Below, one piece after another: positions 10,221 to 20,752 of a DNA stretch of 64,000 bases. How positions within the stretch are numbered: the first letter of the stretch is position 1; each line of letters opens with the position of its first letter. This DNA is from Chitinophagaceae bacterium. GTDB lineage: Bacteria; Bacteroidota; Bacteroidia; Chitinophagales; Chitinophagaceae. The notes below the pieces were generated by a model. It saw only the letters and a program-made list of their open reading frames with translations, made no database searches and had not been told where the DNA came from. Both the position numbers and the translations under genes were made by a program. Where the stretch lies: contig JAGXRG010000013.1 in NCBI GenBank assembly GCA_018335935.1, positions 62,001-126,000 on the forward strand, given 5' to 3'.

Positions 10221-10748
10221 TTATTTTATATTAAACATCAATTTTAAAGCATTCCACAAAGCTCTTTTTTCATTTTTTACTTCATTACTATTACCAATTA
10301 AAACGCTTAGGTTTTCAGTGATTAAAAGACTTATTTTATCGAAATGTTGAACTTTGTTTTTTGAAAATATTAAAGGCAATTCGAAAGCTTGAATATCAAT
10401 TCCCATCATTAAAAGATACTCAATATTTAAAGATGTCTTTAGAGTTGTAAAGTTGATATTTTTATTAGCAATATTTATGATAGCAACATCAGCAATGCTT
10501 AAATTACAAGCTAGCAATAAATTGGTTAATAATTGTAATTTATCATCTGTAATGTAAACAGCATTTGCATCGTTTATAACAATTGCAATTCCTTTTTTAT
10601 TCTCTCCTAAAAATTCTAATGGTTTTCTAATCTCTTCAAATTCCATATTTTCTGGGGCAGGTAAATTGTTGTTTGTACTGCTTATCAATACTTTTTTAAA
10701 TAAATCAGTAATCAGAAATGTTGGTAATTTAGTCGTGCTAAAACTCAT
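10221..10748 (-). CDS. conserved hypothetical protein (175 aa)
   Basis: Long ORF in operon spacing with rdgB (3-bp gap); no recognised named domain. Confidence 0.7.
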   Translation of the reverse strand: MSFSTTKLPTFLITDLFKKVLISSTNNNLPAPENMEFEEIRKPLEFLGENKKGIAIVINDANAVYITDDKLQLLTNLLLACNLSIADVAIINIANKNINFTTLKTSLNIEYLLMMGIDIQAFELPLIFSKNKVQHFDKISLLITENLSVLIGNSNEVKNEKRALWNALKLMFNIK

Positions 10749-10809
10749 AGATCATTTTTATGTTAACAGTTGTTAGTTTTTTGCTTTATTTTGCATCAAA
10801 TATATAGCT

Positions 10810-11874
10810 ATGGAAACAGATATTGATATTAACATTACACGAGTAGAAAGTAGTAAGTTAAAAGACATTAATTTGGAGAATATTCCATTTGGAAAATATT
10901 TCAGCGATCATATGCTTGAGGCTGATTATGAGAATGGCGAGTGGAAGAATGTTGAAATTAAACCTTATCAGCCTTTAGTAATAGAACCTTCTTTAGCAGC
11001 ATTGCATTATGGACAAAGCATTTTTGAAGGAATTAAAGCCTATAAAGATGCTAATGGTGAAGGTTATATTTTTAGACCTTACGATAATTTTAAAAGATTT
11101 AATATCTCTGCTGCTCGTATGTGTATGCCAACCATTCCTGAAGAAATTTTTATGGAAGGCATGAAGCAATTGGTTGCACTTGATAAAAATTGGATTCCTT
11201 CTAAGGAAGATCATACTATGTACATTCGCCCATTAATGTTTGCTACTGATACATTATTAGGAGTTAGACCATCAGATACTTATAAATTCTTAATTTTATT
11301 AAGTCCTTCTGGTCCATACTACACATCACCCATGAAAATTTATGTTGAGGAAAAATATTCTCGTTCTGTAAAAGGTGGAGCTGGTTTTTCTAAAAATGCT
11401 GGTAATTATGCAACCAGTATGATTGCAGCAAAAGAAGCCAGAGCTAAAGGTTACGATCAAGTTTTATGGACAGATCCTTTTGAGCATAAATGGTTACAAG
11501 AAGTAGGCATGATGAATGTAATGTTCATTATTGATGGTGTAGCAGTTACACCAGAATTAAGTGAAGGAACTATTTTAAATGGTGTTACACGTAACAGTGC
11601 TATTGTATTGTTGAAAGAAATGGGCATTGAAGTTCAAGAAAGAAGATTGAGTATTGATGAGATAGTTGAAGCTTATAAAAAAGGACAACTCAATGAAGTT
11701 TTTGGTTGTGGTACAGCTGCAACAATTGCACCCATTAAAGAATTAGGCTATGGCGATTATAGAATGCCTTTTGATGTTGAAACTTTTAAAATTGCTGCAA
11801 AACTTAGAAAAGAAATGGATGATATCAGATACGCTCGTATTCCTGATACTCACAATTGGATGGTAAAAATTTAA
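10810..11874 (+). CDS. ilvE: branched-chain amino acid aminotransferase
   Basis: LHYGQSIFEGIKAYKDANGEGYIFRP, GAGFSKNAGNYATSMIAAKEA, class IV aminotransferase signatures. Confidence 0.94.
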   Translation: METDIDINITRVESSKLKDINLENIPFGKYFSDHMLEADYENGEWKNVEIKPYQPLVIEPSLAALHYGQSIFEGIKAYKDANGEGYIFRPYDNFKRFNISAARMCMPTIPEEIFMEGMKQLVALDKNWIPSKEDHTMYIRPLMFATDTLLGVRPSDTYKFLILLSPSGPYYTSPMKIYVEEKYSRSVKGGAGFSKNAGNYATSMIAAKEARAKGYDQVLWTDPFEHKWLQEVGMMNVMFIIDGVAVTPELSEGTILNGVTRNSAIVLLKEMGIEVQERRLSIDEIVEAYKKGQLNEVFGCGTAATIAPIKELGYGDYRMPFDVETFKIAAKLRKEMDDIRYARIPDTHNWMVKI

Positions 11875-11897
11875 TTGAATTTCTTTGGTATATAAAT

Positions 11898-11930
11898 AGA
11901 GCCACAACATTTGTTGTGGCTCTATTATTT
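11898..11930 (+). terminator. Rho-independent terminator after ilvE
   Basis: AGAGCCACAAC-attt-GTTGTGGCTCT then T-rich ATTATTTTT. Confidence 0.85.
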
Positions 11931-11944
11931 TTAGTTGTATTAAA

Positions 11945-13105
11945 TTAACTAAAAGCTTCTTTTACTTTATCGAAAAAGCTTTTATCTTTTTTATCGGGGT
12001 TAGGTTTAAAGTTTGGACTTTCATTTAACTTTTCTAAAATTTCTTTTTCTTCAGCACTTAAATGTTGAGGTGTCCAAACATTAATTTGTATTAATTGGTC
12101 ACCTTTGGCATAACCTTGAACTTCGGGAAAACCTTTGCCTTTTAATCGTAATATTTTTCCACTTTGTGTACCTGCAGGAATTTTTACTTTGGCTCTTCCT
12201 GTAATTGTTGGCACTTCTACTTCAGTTCCAAAAACTACATCAGGAAAAGTTAGGTGTAAATCGTAAGCTACATTTAATCCATCTCTTTCTAATTCAGGAT
12301 GAGCTTCTTCTTGTATTTGTATAATTAAATCTCCAGGATAACCACCTCTTTCACCTGCATTACCTTTTCCACCCATGCTTAATTGCATGCCTTCTTGAAC
12401 GCCAGCAGGAATTTCTATATTAATCATTTCTTCTCCAAAAACTCTTCCTTCACCTTTACATGAGCCACATTTTGCAGTAATTGTAGCACCTTCACCATTA
12501 CATGTAGGACAAGTTGTAACCGTTTGCATTTGTCCTAAAAATGTGTTTTGTACTCTTTTTACTTGACCATTGCCCCCACAAGTACCACATTTTTGAAAAC
12601 TACTTTTATCTTTTGCACCATTACCCCCACAAGTATTACAAGCCACATGCTTTTTTACTTTTACTTGTTTGGTTACTCCACTTGCAATTTCAGCGTAAGT
12701 TAATTTTAACTTTATTCTTAGATTACTGCCTCGTTGACCAGTAGATTGACTTGATCTTCCACTACTTCTTCCTCCTCCACCAAAAAAACTACCAAACATA
12801 TCATTGCCACCAAAAATGTCTCCAAAATGGCTGAAAATATCTTCCATATTGGTATTGTGGAAACCGCCACCACCTGTTCCTGGACCAAATGCTTGATGTC
12901 CGTATCTATCGTACTTTGCTCTTTTATCTGCATCACTCAAAACTTCATAAGCTTCAGCAGCTTCTTTGAATTTGTCTTCAGCAGCTTTATCTCCAGGATT
13001 TCTATCTGGATGATATTGCATAGCAGTTTTGCGATATGCTTTTTTTATTTCATCTGCACTTGCAGATTTGCCCACTCCTAATATTTCGTAATAATCTCTT
13101 TTCAT
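11945..13105 (-). CDS. dnaJ: chaperone DnaJ
   Basis: J domain [40 protein letters not shown]; four CxxCxGxG zinc repeats. Confidence 0.97.
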   Translation of the reverse strand: MKRDYYEILGVGKSASADEIKKAYRKTAMQYHPDRNPGDKAAEDKFKEAAEAYEVLSDADKRAKYDRYGHQAFGPGTGGGGFHNTNMEDIFSHFGDIFGGNDMFGSFFGGGGRSSGRSSQSTGQRGSNLRIKLKLTYAEIASGVTKQVKVKKHVACNTCGGNGAKDKSSFQKCGTCGGNGQVKRVQNTFLGQMQTVTTCPTCNGEGATITAKCGSCKGEGRVFGEEMINIEIPAGVQEGMQLSMGGKGNAGERGGYPGDLIIQIQEEAHPELERDGLNVAYDLHLTFPDVVFGTEVEVPTITGRAKVKIPAGTQSGKILRLKGKGFPEVQGYAKGDQLIQINVWTPQHLSAEEKEILEKLNESPNFKPNPDKKDKSFFDKVKEAFS

Positions 13106-13180
13106 TGCTTGTTTATAAGTTGATTAGTTAATTAGGTTGACTGGTTTTAAAACATATGCACCAATTAACCATTCAACTAG

Positions 13181-13747
13181 TTATTTGCCTACTACCACTT
13201 TTGCAAAACGAATAATTTTATCGTTTAAAGTGTAACCTTTTTGAACTTCGTCAATAACTTTTCCAACAAGTTCTTCTGAAGGAGCTGGAATTTCAGTGAT
13301 GGCTTCATGTTTTTCAACATCAAATTCTTGCTGAACACTTTCCATAGGTTTTACACCTTTAGAAAAAACAGTCGATCTAATTTTGTTAAAAACTAACTGA
13401 ATACCTTCTTTTTGTGTTGCCATATCATCATTAGCATTCAATTGTTTTTCTGCTCTATCTACATCGTCTAACACATCTAAAAGCGAAACTAAAATATCTT
13501 TACCTGCAGATTGAATTAAATCAATTCTTTCTTTAGAGGTTCTTCTTTTATAATTTTCAAACTCTGCCATTAACCTTAAATATTTATCTTTTTGTTCGGC
13601 TAATTCAATTTGTAGCTTTTCCACTTCTGAAATGGGAGTTTCATCTGCTACAGGGGCTTCATTTTCTTGAGATACTGTTGTTTCGTCAGTATTTACAATG
13701 TTTTCAACTTGATCTTTCTCTATTTCTACATTTTCGTTCTCTTGCAT
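13181..13747 (-). CDS. grpE: nucleotide exchange factor GrpE
   Basis: RLMAEFENYKRRTSKERIDLIQSAGKDILVSLLDVLDDVDRA ... VGKVIDEVQKGYTLNDKIIRFAKVVV; likely start MQENENVEIE at 13747. Confidence 0.93.
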   Translation of the reverse strand: MQENENVEIEKDQVENIVNTDETTVSQENEAPVADETPISEVEKLQIELAEQKDKYLRLMAEFENYKRRTSKERIDLIQSAGKDILVSLLDVLDDVDRAEKQLNANDDMATQKEGIQLVFNKIRSTVFSKGVKPMESVQQEFDVEKHEAITEIPAPSEELVGKVIDEVQKGYTLNDKIIRFAKVVVGK

Positions 13748-13821
13748 AACTATTTTATAGGTTTGTAAAGTGTTGTCAATTTTTTTGCCATTTGATAGAT
13801 TAGGCAAATTTGTCAGTCATT

Positions 13822-15276
13822 TTATTGTCCTTGTGCCAAACTATATGCTCTTTTACCATCCCACATATTTAAAATTTCTGTAGAGCAAACTTTAAATTTA
13901 TGGCTTAGTGCTGTATATAGATTGATGATATCTTGTTGAGATAAGGCTTTATCATCAATACTTTCGAAACGACAACGATATTGGTTGATTAAATTAGTAA
14001 ATACACTACCTGTTGGCCAAACTTGAGTTCCTCTATTACTAATGGTGGTAAGTTTAAATAAATCTCCTAAACACTCATTACACAAATTGGCAACAGCATT
14101 TGGTTGTTCATTACTTTCAATAAACATATCAACTCCAACAATTTTTTCTTCATTGTTTTCAGGAGATTCTAACATAGGATTTTGTGCCAATTTTAAAACT
14201 GTGCATGAATATGGCACATCTGTTAGTTCTGGTTTTGGATTATGTTTAGGGGCTTTTCCAAAATTATTAATGATGGCATTTATAAACTCTGTTGTATTTA
14301 ATGCTTTTGTATTTTTATCTCCAAAATCTCCGGTATGAACTCCACTTTCAAGTGTGTACAATAAGGCGTTTTCAATTAGAATACTACTTTCTCTTAAACC
14401 TAAATGTTGTAACATTCCAATTCCACTTAATAATAATGCAGTTGGGTTAGCAATATTTTTCCCTGCAATATCTGGAGCTGTTCCATGTACTGCTTCAAAA
14501 ATTGAAATATGATCTCCAATATTTGCAGATGGTGCAAATCCTAAGCCTCCTACTAAACCAGCACATAAATCGCTTACAATATCTCCTTGCAAATTGGTTA
14601 AAACTACTACATCGAATAAGTCTGGACGAGTTACCAACTTCATACACAAATCATCTACAATTACATCGTCTGCTTTAAGTTCAGGATATTCTTTTGCAAT
14701 TTCATAAAACACTTCTAAGAACAAGCCATCAGTAAGTTTCATAATGTTGGCTTTATGGCCACATGTAATTCTTTTAGCTCCTTTTTTCTTAGCCATTTCA
14801 AATGCATAACGAATTACTTGCTGACTTCCGGGACGAGTAATAAATCTTCTGCCTAATGCTACATCATGTGTAAGCATGTGTTCAATTCCACCATAAGTAT
14901 CTTCAATATTTTCACGAACTATGGTTACATCTATAGGTATTCCTGCTTTACTGAAAACTGTATCTACACCATGTAAGGTTAAAAAAGTTCTTTTATTAGC
15001 ATAAGTATTCCACGTTTTACGAGCAGTAACATTTACACTTTTAACGCCTTTACCTTTTGGCGTTTCCATTGGTCCTTTGAAAAGAATTCCTAATTTTTCG
15101 ATAGTTTCTTGTGCTTGAGGAGTCATTCCATTATTAAAACCTTTATCAAAAACCCATTTACCCATTTCTACAACATCATATTCTAATGGAACTTTTGCAG
15201 CATTAAAAACCTTTAAAACGGCGTCCATAATTTCTGGACCAATTCCATCACCTTTTGCAACTGCTATTTTGATCAT
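13822..15276 (-). CDS. NADP-dependent isocitrate dehydrogenase, Thermus-type with C-terminal extension
   Basis: KGDGIGPEIMDAVLKVF, TIVRENIEDTYGGIEHM, NLQGDIVSDLCAGLVGGLGFAPSANIG, HGTAPDIAGKNIANPTALLLS; ~140-aa C-terminal domain. Confidence 0.9.
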   Translation of the reverse strand: MIKIAVAKGDGIGPEIMDAVLKVFNAAKVPLEYDVVEMGKWVFDKGFNNGMTPQAQETIEKLGILFKGPMETPKGKGVKSVNVTARKTWNTYANKRTFLTLHGVDTVFSKAGIPIDVTIVRENIEDTYGGIEHMLTHDVALGRRFITRPGSQQVIRYAFEMAKKKGAKRITCGHKANIMKLTDGLFLEVFYEIAKEYPELKADDVIVDDLCMKLVTRPDLFDVVVLTNLQGDIVSDLCAGLVGGLGFAPSANIGDHISIFEAVHGTAPDIAGKNIANPTALLLSGIGMLQHLGLRESSILIENALLYTLESGVHTGDFGDKNTKALNTTEFINAIINNFGKAPKHNPKPELTDVPYSCTVLKLAQNPMLESPENNEEKIVGVDMFIESNEQPNAVANLCNECLGDLFKLTTISNRGTQVWPTGSVFTNLINQYRCRFESIDDKALSQQDIINLYTALSHKFKVCSTEILNMWDGKRAYSLAQGQ

Positions 15277-15344
15277 TTTTTAAAATTTTGTGCAAATAAA
15301 CTACGATTATTTTTAAAGATAGCATTCATTAACCCCATTTAAGA

Positions 15345-16637
15345 TTATTTAACATCTTGTAGTAAAATATTATATTTTTTAATGATAGAAAGGGTTGTTG
15401 AATCTATATTATAAACAGAATACCAACCTTGTTGTTCATGTGGGGGGTCGCCAGTTAAATGATCTCCATTTTTCCACCAACCTCCATATTTAGTAGGCCT
15501 TCCTTCTCCACCCCAAGCCCAAAAATTTGCTCCACTTGCCGTTTTGTTTTTAATGTTTTGATAGATGATGTTAAAGATGAAATTAAAATAATCGTCTCTC
15601 ACTTTTGTTGTGGCCCTTATATTAAAATTTCCTTCATCTCTAGAAATTCCAAATTCTTCCAAAACAAAAGGCTTATTGAGTTTTGTGGAGAGGGCTATAT
15701 GGTTTTCAATGTATTCTTTAGCTTTTTTTATTGCGGAGCTATAAGTTGCTGCATGATTTTTTGGGTTGTAAAGATTCCAATTTTGAACCCATAGATGAGC
15801 TGTAGTGTAATCAATAAAAGGGCTTTGGTGCGTTTCTATAAAAGGTAAGCCATTATATTCTGGAGTGGTGGTTAAACCTTCACTACCTACTGAAACCAGA
15901 TGGTTAAAATCTAATTGTTTAATAAATTTTGCAGATTCTTCAATCCATTTTAAATAAGCAGCAACATTTTTCATTCCTCTGGGTTCGTTGCATAATTGCC
16001 AACTCATAATTGTAGGGTCATCTTTATACAAAATATTTGAAATTGAATTTTTTCGATTGATGATTTTTTGAATATTGTTGAGGTATGTTTTTTTTGCTGC
16101 TGTATCTGAATAAAATGATGAAGTAACTTGTTGGTACAAATCCCAATCTTGATTGCCTAAAGTATCCATTGGATAAGGAATGGTATCTATACTACCTGCC
16201 CATTGTAAGTATTGGGCAAAACCCCCACTCCATGGCCAAAAATTACTTAAGCAAACAACGGCATACATGTTTCTTTTTTTCATTTCATCCAACAAAAAAT
16301 CTAATCCTCTTGTAATATCTTCTCTTAAGTTTTTTGTATAATTATTTGCTGGAGTTATTCGGTAAGGTTCAGTATCTGGGCCTTCAACAAGTGCCATTAT
16401 TCTTAAATTAGTAACACCTAGTTCTTGAAGTTGATTCAGTTCTCTTAGTAATCGTTTCTTATCAGAGAATCCTAAGTGCATTCCATACCAAAGATTTGTT
16501 CCAATAAAAAAGTAAGGTTTATTATTTAATTCAAATTGGGTGCCTTTTACTTTAATAAAATTATTGTGTGTTTGCCCAAAAATAATTTCTGTAAAACCCA
16601 ATAAAAAAAACAGAAAAAAGAGTAGGTTTTTTTTCAT
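15345..16637 (-). CDS. secreted GH5-like (cellulase/mannanase-family) glycoside hydrolase
   Basis: Signal peptide; FIGTNLWYGMHLG, SWQLCNEPRGM (NEP acid/base), FVLEEFGISRDEG (nucleophile E). Confidence 0.85.
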   Translation of the reverse strand: MKKNLLFFLFFLLGFTEIIFGQTHNNFIKVKGTQFELNNKPYFFIGTNLWYGMHLGFSDKKRLLRELNQLQELGVTNLRIMALVEGPDTEPYRITPANNYTKNLREDITRGLDFLLDEMKKRNMYAVVCLSNFWPWSGGFAQYLQWAGSIDTIPYPMDTLGNQDWDLYQQVTSSFYSDTAAKKTYLNNIQKIINRKNSISNILYKDDPTIMSWQLCNEPRGMKNVAAYLKWIEESAKFIKQLDFNHLVSVGSEGLTTTPEYNGLPFIETHQSPFIDYTTAHLWVQNWNLYNPKNHAATYSSAIKKAKEYIENHIALSTKLNKPFVLEEFGISRDEGNFNIRATTKVRDDYFNFIFNIIYQNIKNKTASGANFWAWGGEGRPTKYGGWWKNGDHLTGDPPHEQQGWYSVYNIDSTTLSIIKKYNILLQDVK

Positions 16638-16695
16638 AAAATAATAATTTAGAGTTAGATATAAGGTTTAGGTTTTAACCTATGAATATTAATTT

Positions 16696-18780
16696 ATGCA
16701 ATCTTATACAGCACCTATTTTTAAATTAATACCAAGTCTGAGATTTTTAATTGCTTTAGTCATTGGTATTTTATTACAATTTCATTGTAAAATTACACTG
16801 CAATGGATTACTTATTTTTTTGTAGGCTCATTAATTTTAAGTTTCTTTTTTCGAATTTTTAATGCTTTTATTCAATTCAAATTTAGTTGGGTTAAAGGTA
16901 TACTGTTCAATATTGTTTTTGTGTCATTGGGAGCATTAATTTCTTGGTTTAAATTCATAGAGAATCGGCCTTATTGGATTGGGAATTATTTTCAAGAAAA
17001 TACTCCAATTATAGTTACGTTTCAAGATAACATTGTTCCAAGAAATAAAAGTTATAAAGCAAAAGTGAGTGTTGATGCTATTAAGCAAAATAAGTATTGG
17101 AAAGCAGTTGAAGGAGATATGCTTTTATATTTTAAGAAAGAAGCTGTGCCTCCAGATTTACATTATGGCGATCAAATTATTGTTACCAGAAATATCAGAG
17201 AGATTATTAATTCTGGTAATCCTGGTGGATTTAACTATGCTCAATTTTGTGCTTTTCAAAATATATCATATCAGGGTTTTTTAAATAAAGAAGATTATAT
17301 CAAACTGCCTTCTACTCACAGGCAATGGTTTAATTCTTGGTTGTTAAAATGTAGAACTCATTTTCTAGGTATTTTAAAACAAAATATTAAAAGCAAACAA
17401 GAAGTAGGAATTGCAGAGGCTTTACTTATTGGCTATAGAGAAGAATTAGACAGGGATATGGTTAAAATGTATAGCAATACTGGAGTAGTTCACATTATTG
17501 CCATTAGTGGTTTGCATTTAGGAATGATTTATGCATTAATTGTTTTGTTATTTAAGCCTTTAAAAAAATACAAGTGGAGTAGTGTATTGAAATTAATTAC
17601 AGTAGTTGTTGTGCTTTGGCTGTTTAGTTTTATTGCAGGTTTGCCAGCATCATTATTAAGAAGTGCCATCATGTTTTCTGTAATTGCAATTGGCGATGTA
17701 TTTGGTAAAAGAGCTAATATTTATAATAGTTTGGTGGTATCAGCTTTAATTATTTTAATCATTAATCCATTTAGTTTATGGGATGTAGGTTTTCAACTTT
17801 CTTATACTGCTGTTTTAAGTATTGTAATCTTTTCACCAATTATTAAAAGAAGTTTTTATTTTAAAAATAAATTATTAACCGCCTTCTGGAATTTGAATGC
17901 AATTACAATTTCTGCTCAATTACTCACTTTGCCAATTGTATTATATCACTTTCATCAATTCCCTAATCTATTCTTATTTACTAATTTATTTGCAGTACCC
18001 CTTTCAGGTTTTATTCTATATACTGAAATTATATTGTTGTTAGTGAGTTGGCAAAAAGAGTTGAGTACTTTTTTAGGAAATGCAATTGAAAATTTAATTA
18101 AAGTGTTAAACGATTTTGTTACTCATGTAAATATAATTCCGTTTGCAACTTGGAGTTTTATTCAAATTAGTATTCTTCAAACCATTTTGTTATTTATTTT
18201 TTTTATAACTCTAGTTTATTGGATATTTCTTAAACAGAACAAGTATTTATTGTATTGTCTTTTTTTTATTTTATTATTTATAGCAAGTAGAAGTATTGAT
18301 TTTATTGATAAGTATCATCAAAAGAAACTTATTGTTTATAATGTTCCTAATCATAAGGCTATAGATGTTGTTGAAGGAAGAAAATATACTTATATAGGAG
18401 ATGATGAATTGATTAAAGATGGTTTTCTAAGAAATTTTCATGTTCAGCCAGCAAGAATAAAACATAGAATTAGAACCGATAGTGTGCTTAAAAATATTAT
18501 AATCCGAGAGTCTTCAATATTATCTAAACATCGCAAAATATTATTGCTTGATAATTCCATTATCTGTTTTCCAAAGCAGTCAAATTGGGATGTAGTGGTT
18601 ATTTCAAAGAATCCTAAGATTTCAATTGCAAAACTTTATCGTAATTCAAAGTTTACCAAAGTTGTTTTTGATGGAAGTAATACTTTGTGGAAAATCAATC
18701 AGTGGAAAAGGGAGTGCGACAGCCTACATTTGCAGTATCATATTTGTTCCATTCAAGGAGCGTTTGAAATGAATTTGTAA
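16696..18780 (+). CDS. comEC: ComEC/Rec2 family DNA-uptake channel protein
   Basis: 694-aa multi-TM protein; NPGGFNYAQFCAFQNISYQGF and VVHIIAISGLHLGMIYAL competence domain motifs. Confidence 0.9.
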   Translation: MQSYTAPIFKLIPSLRFLIALVIGILLQFHCKITLQWITYFFVGSLILSFFFRIFNAFIQFKFSWVKGILFNIVFVSLGALISWFKFIENRPYWIGNYFQENTPIIVTFQDNIVPRNKSYKAKVSVDAIKQNKYWKAVEGDMLLYFKKEAVPPDLHYGDQIIVTRNIREIINSGNPGGFNYAQFCAFQNISYQGFLNKEDYIKLPSTHRQWFNSWLLKCRTHFLGILKQNIKSKQEVGIAEALLIGYREELDRDMVKMYSNTGVVHIIAISGLHLGMIYALIVLLFKPLKKYKWSSVLKLITVVVVLWLFSFIAGLPASLLRSAIMFSVIAIGDVFGKRANIYNSLVVSALIILIINPFSLWDVGFQLSYTAVLSIVIFSPIIKRSFYFKNKLLTAFWNLNAITISAQLLTLPIVLYHFHQFPNLFLFTNLFAVPLSGFILYTEIILLLVSWQKELSTFLGNAIENLIKVLNDFVTHVNIIPFATWSFIQISILQTILLFIFFITLVYWIFLKQNKYLLYCLFFILLFIASRSIDFIDKYHQKKLIVYNVPNHKAIDVVEGRKYTYIGDDELIKDGFLRNFHVQPARIKHRIRTDSVLKNIIIRESSILSKHRKILLLDNSIICFPKQSNWDVVVISKNPKISIAKLYRNSKFTKVVFDGSNTLWKINQWKRECDSLHLQYHICSIQGAFEMNL

Positions 18781-19694
18781 TGGCATTAAGTCAAAAGAAT
18801 AAAGCTTATATAGCATTAGCAGCAACAAGTTTAATTTGGGGCACTACATGGGTGGCTATGAAATTTGGTTTAAAGGGATTGCCACCATTAGAATTAGCTT
18901 CTATTCGTCAGTTTATTGCTGGTTCAATTTTCATTGTTTTCTTTTTATTTAAAAAAGAAGCTTTACCAACTGTTCAACAATTTAAGAAATTATTTTTTTT
19001 AGCCATTCTCACATTTGTCTTAGCCAACGCTGTAAGTACTTGGAGTTTAAAATATATTTCAAGTGGACTTGGAGCACTTATTGGAGCTTTATATCCATTG
19101 AGTGTTGTTATTATTGAATATTTCTTCTTTAAAAATAAAAGCATAAACTATTTAACTATTATTGGAATTTTACTAGGTATAGGAGGAATAGTTTTTGTGT
19201 TTTATGATAATGCTTTTGGTGCACATCCACAAGGATATATTTTTGGAATCGTATTGGCCATTATTGCAATGCTAGCTTGGAGTTTGAGTAGTATTTTAAT
19301 TTCTAGAAAGTATATTCAAATGAATCCTTATTTTGGTATGGGTTGGCAAATGTTAATTAGTTCAATAATTGTTGGAATCTTTAGTATAAGCTCTGAAGAT
19401 ATCATCAGCATAAGTGAAATATCACTCACTTCTTGGCTGGCCATTACCTATTTAATAATTGCTGGTTCTATTGTTGCAATCATTGCATTTATATATTCAT
19501 TAAAATATTTAAACCCTGCTATTGCTGTATTGTATGCATATATTAATCCTATTATTGCTATGATTACTGGAGCAATTCTATTAAATGAAAAACTTACAGC
19601 AGTAATTTTTATTGGATCATTAATTACTTTAATTGGAGTTTTTCTTGTGAATTTTAGCATGAAAAAAATTAAAGAAAAAGAAATCTTAGGATGA
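18780..19694 (+). CDS. EamA family (DMT) transporter
   Basis: AATSLIWGTTWVAMKFGLKGLPPLELASIRQFIAG; ten hydrophobic segments; ATG overlaps the comEC stop (TAATG). Confidence 0.9.
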   Translation: MALSQKNKAYIALAATSLIWGTTWVAMKFGLKGLPPLELASIRQFIAGSIFIVFFLFKKEALPTVQQFKKLFFLAILTFVLANAVSTWSLKYISSGLGALIGALYPLSVVIIEYFFFKNKSINYLTIIGILLGIGGIVFVFYDNAFGAHPQGYIFGIVLAIIAMLAWSLSSILISRKYIQMNPYFGMGWQMLISSIIVGIFSISSEDIISISEISLTSWLAITYLIIAGSIVAIIAFIYSLKYLNPAIAVLYAYINPIIAMITGAILLNEKLTAVIFIGSLITLIGVFLVNFSMKKIKEKEILG

Positions 19695-19952
19695 GTAATC
19701 AAAATCTTAAACTACCAATAGCAATATTTAACTTTTTCTTTACCACAATTTAAATATTTTTAAGAAATCGATTGTAAGTCTTTGCTGTACTGAGTTTGGC
19801 TTTATTATCATTAAAGTCAAAGTTTGTTACAAATGCCACTCATCCATAATTGAAAACTTATTTTCACTATTGTCACATTCACAAAAAAGCATTTGGTGTT
19901 AAAAATAGTTTTGTGTTTGTAAAACAATTTTAGAAACACAAAATTTAAAACT

Positions 19953-20393
19953 ATGTACAATAAAATATTTGTAAGTGTATTAGCACTTATATTTTCAGCA
20001 AATACTTTTGCTGCAAAAGTCAATTTAGATTGCACTATTATTTCTTCTTTGAAAGAAAAATTTTCAACTGCAAAAAATATTCATTGCAAATTGAAAGATA
20101 ATTTTATTAAGGTTAACCTTGAGATTGATGGAGAGACAAAAAATGTATATTTTGATTTAGATGAAAATTTAATAGGGGAGAGTAAAAAGGTTGAGCTAAA
20201 AACATTACCTGCTAGAGCGTTGAATTATATTTTACAACATTACCCTTACCCTAAGTATAATTTTTATGAATGTATTGAATTTACAGATGATAAAGGGTTT
20301 AAAAATTATTATGTAGCTTTCGAAAAAAATAATCAATTAATTACTTTGAAATTAGATACAAAAGGTAGAATGAGTCATTTTATTGTTAGTTAG
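19953..20393 (+). CDS. secreted hypothetical protein, possibly PepSY-like
   Basis: Signal peptide MYNKIFVSVLALIFSANTFA; LPARALNYILQHYPYPKYNFYECIEFTDDKGFKNYYVAFEKNNQLITLKLDTKGRM resembles PepSY-like beta/alpha units. Confidence 0.55.
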   Translation: MYNKIFVSVLALIFSANTFAAKVNLDCTIISSLKEKFSTAKNIHCKLKDNFIKVNLEIDGETKNVYFDLDENLIGESKKVELKTLPARALNYILQHYPYPKYNFYECIEFTDDKGFKNYYVAFEKNNQLITLKLDTKGRMSHFIVS

Positions 20394-20404
20394 ATTCCAC
20401 AAAA

Positions 20405-20433
20405 AAACCTCATGAAACTTCATGAGGTTTTTT
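20405..20433 (+). terminator. Rho-independent terminator
   Basis: AAACCTCATGAA-act-TTCATGAGGTTT-like stem then TTTT. Confidence 0.8.
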
Positions 20434-20451
20434 ATATAAAAAAGTAATAGC

Positions 20452-20610
20452 TTACATAATATCCATTCCTTTAGCAAAATGAGTACAAACTCCAGGCAAA
20501 GCTAGCCAAAAAAATTGTCTTACATCTGGTGTAATCAACATGTATAAAAGTATTGCAGTCCAAATGGTAAAATAAATCCAGTATTTTTTTGTTGATTTTT
20601 TTGCTTCCAT
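20452..20610 (-). CDS. small membrane protein (52 aa), below the ORF-track cutoff
   Basis: MEAKKSTKKYWIYFTIWTAILLYMLITPDVRQFFWLALPGVCTHFAKGMDIM*; one clear TM segment with a basic N-terminus; fills an otherwise empty intergenic gap. Confidence 0.6.
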   Translation of the reverse strand: MEAKKSTKKYWIYFTIWTAILLYMLITPDVRQFFWLALPGVCTHFAKGMDIM

Positions 20611-20752
20611 GATTTAAAATTATTTGGCAAATATAAGGATGCCATCAAAAATATTCACTCAATAATATTTTTTGATAATAATTAATTAAGTTTTTTATCC
20701 ATTGAGTTTGGTTTATGTTTGCAAACTAACAAGTGTTAGTTAAAATATAGCT

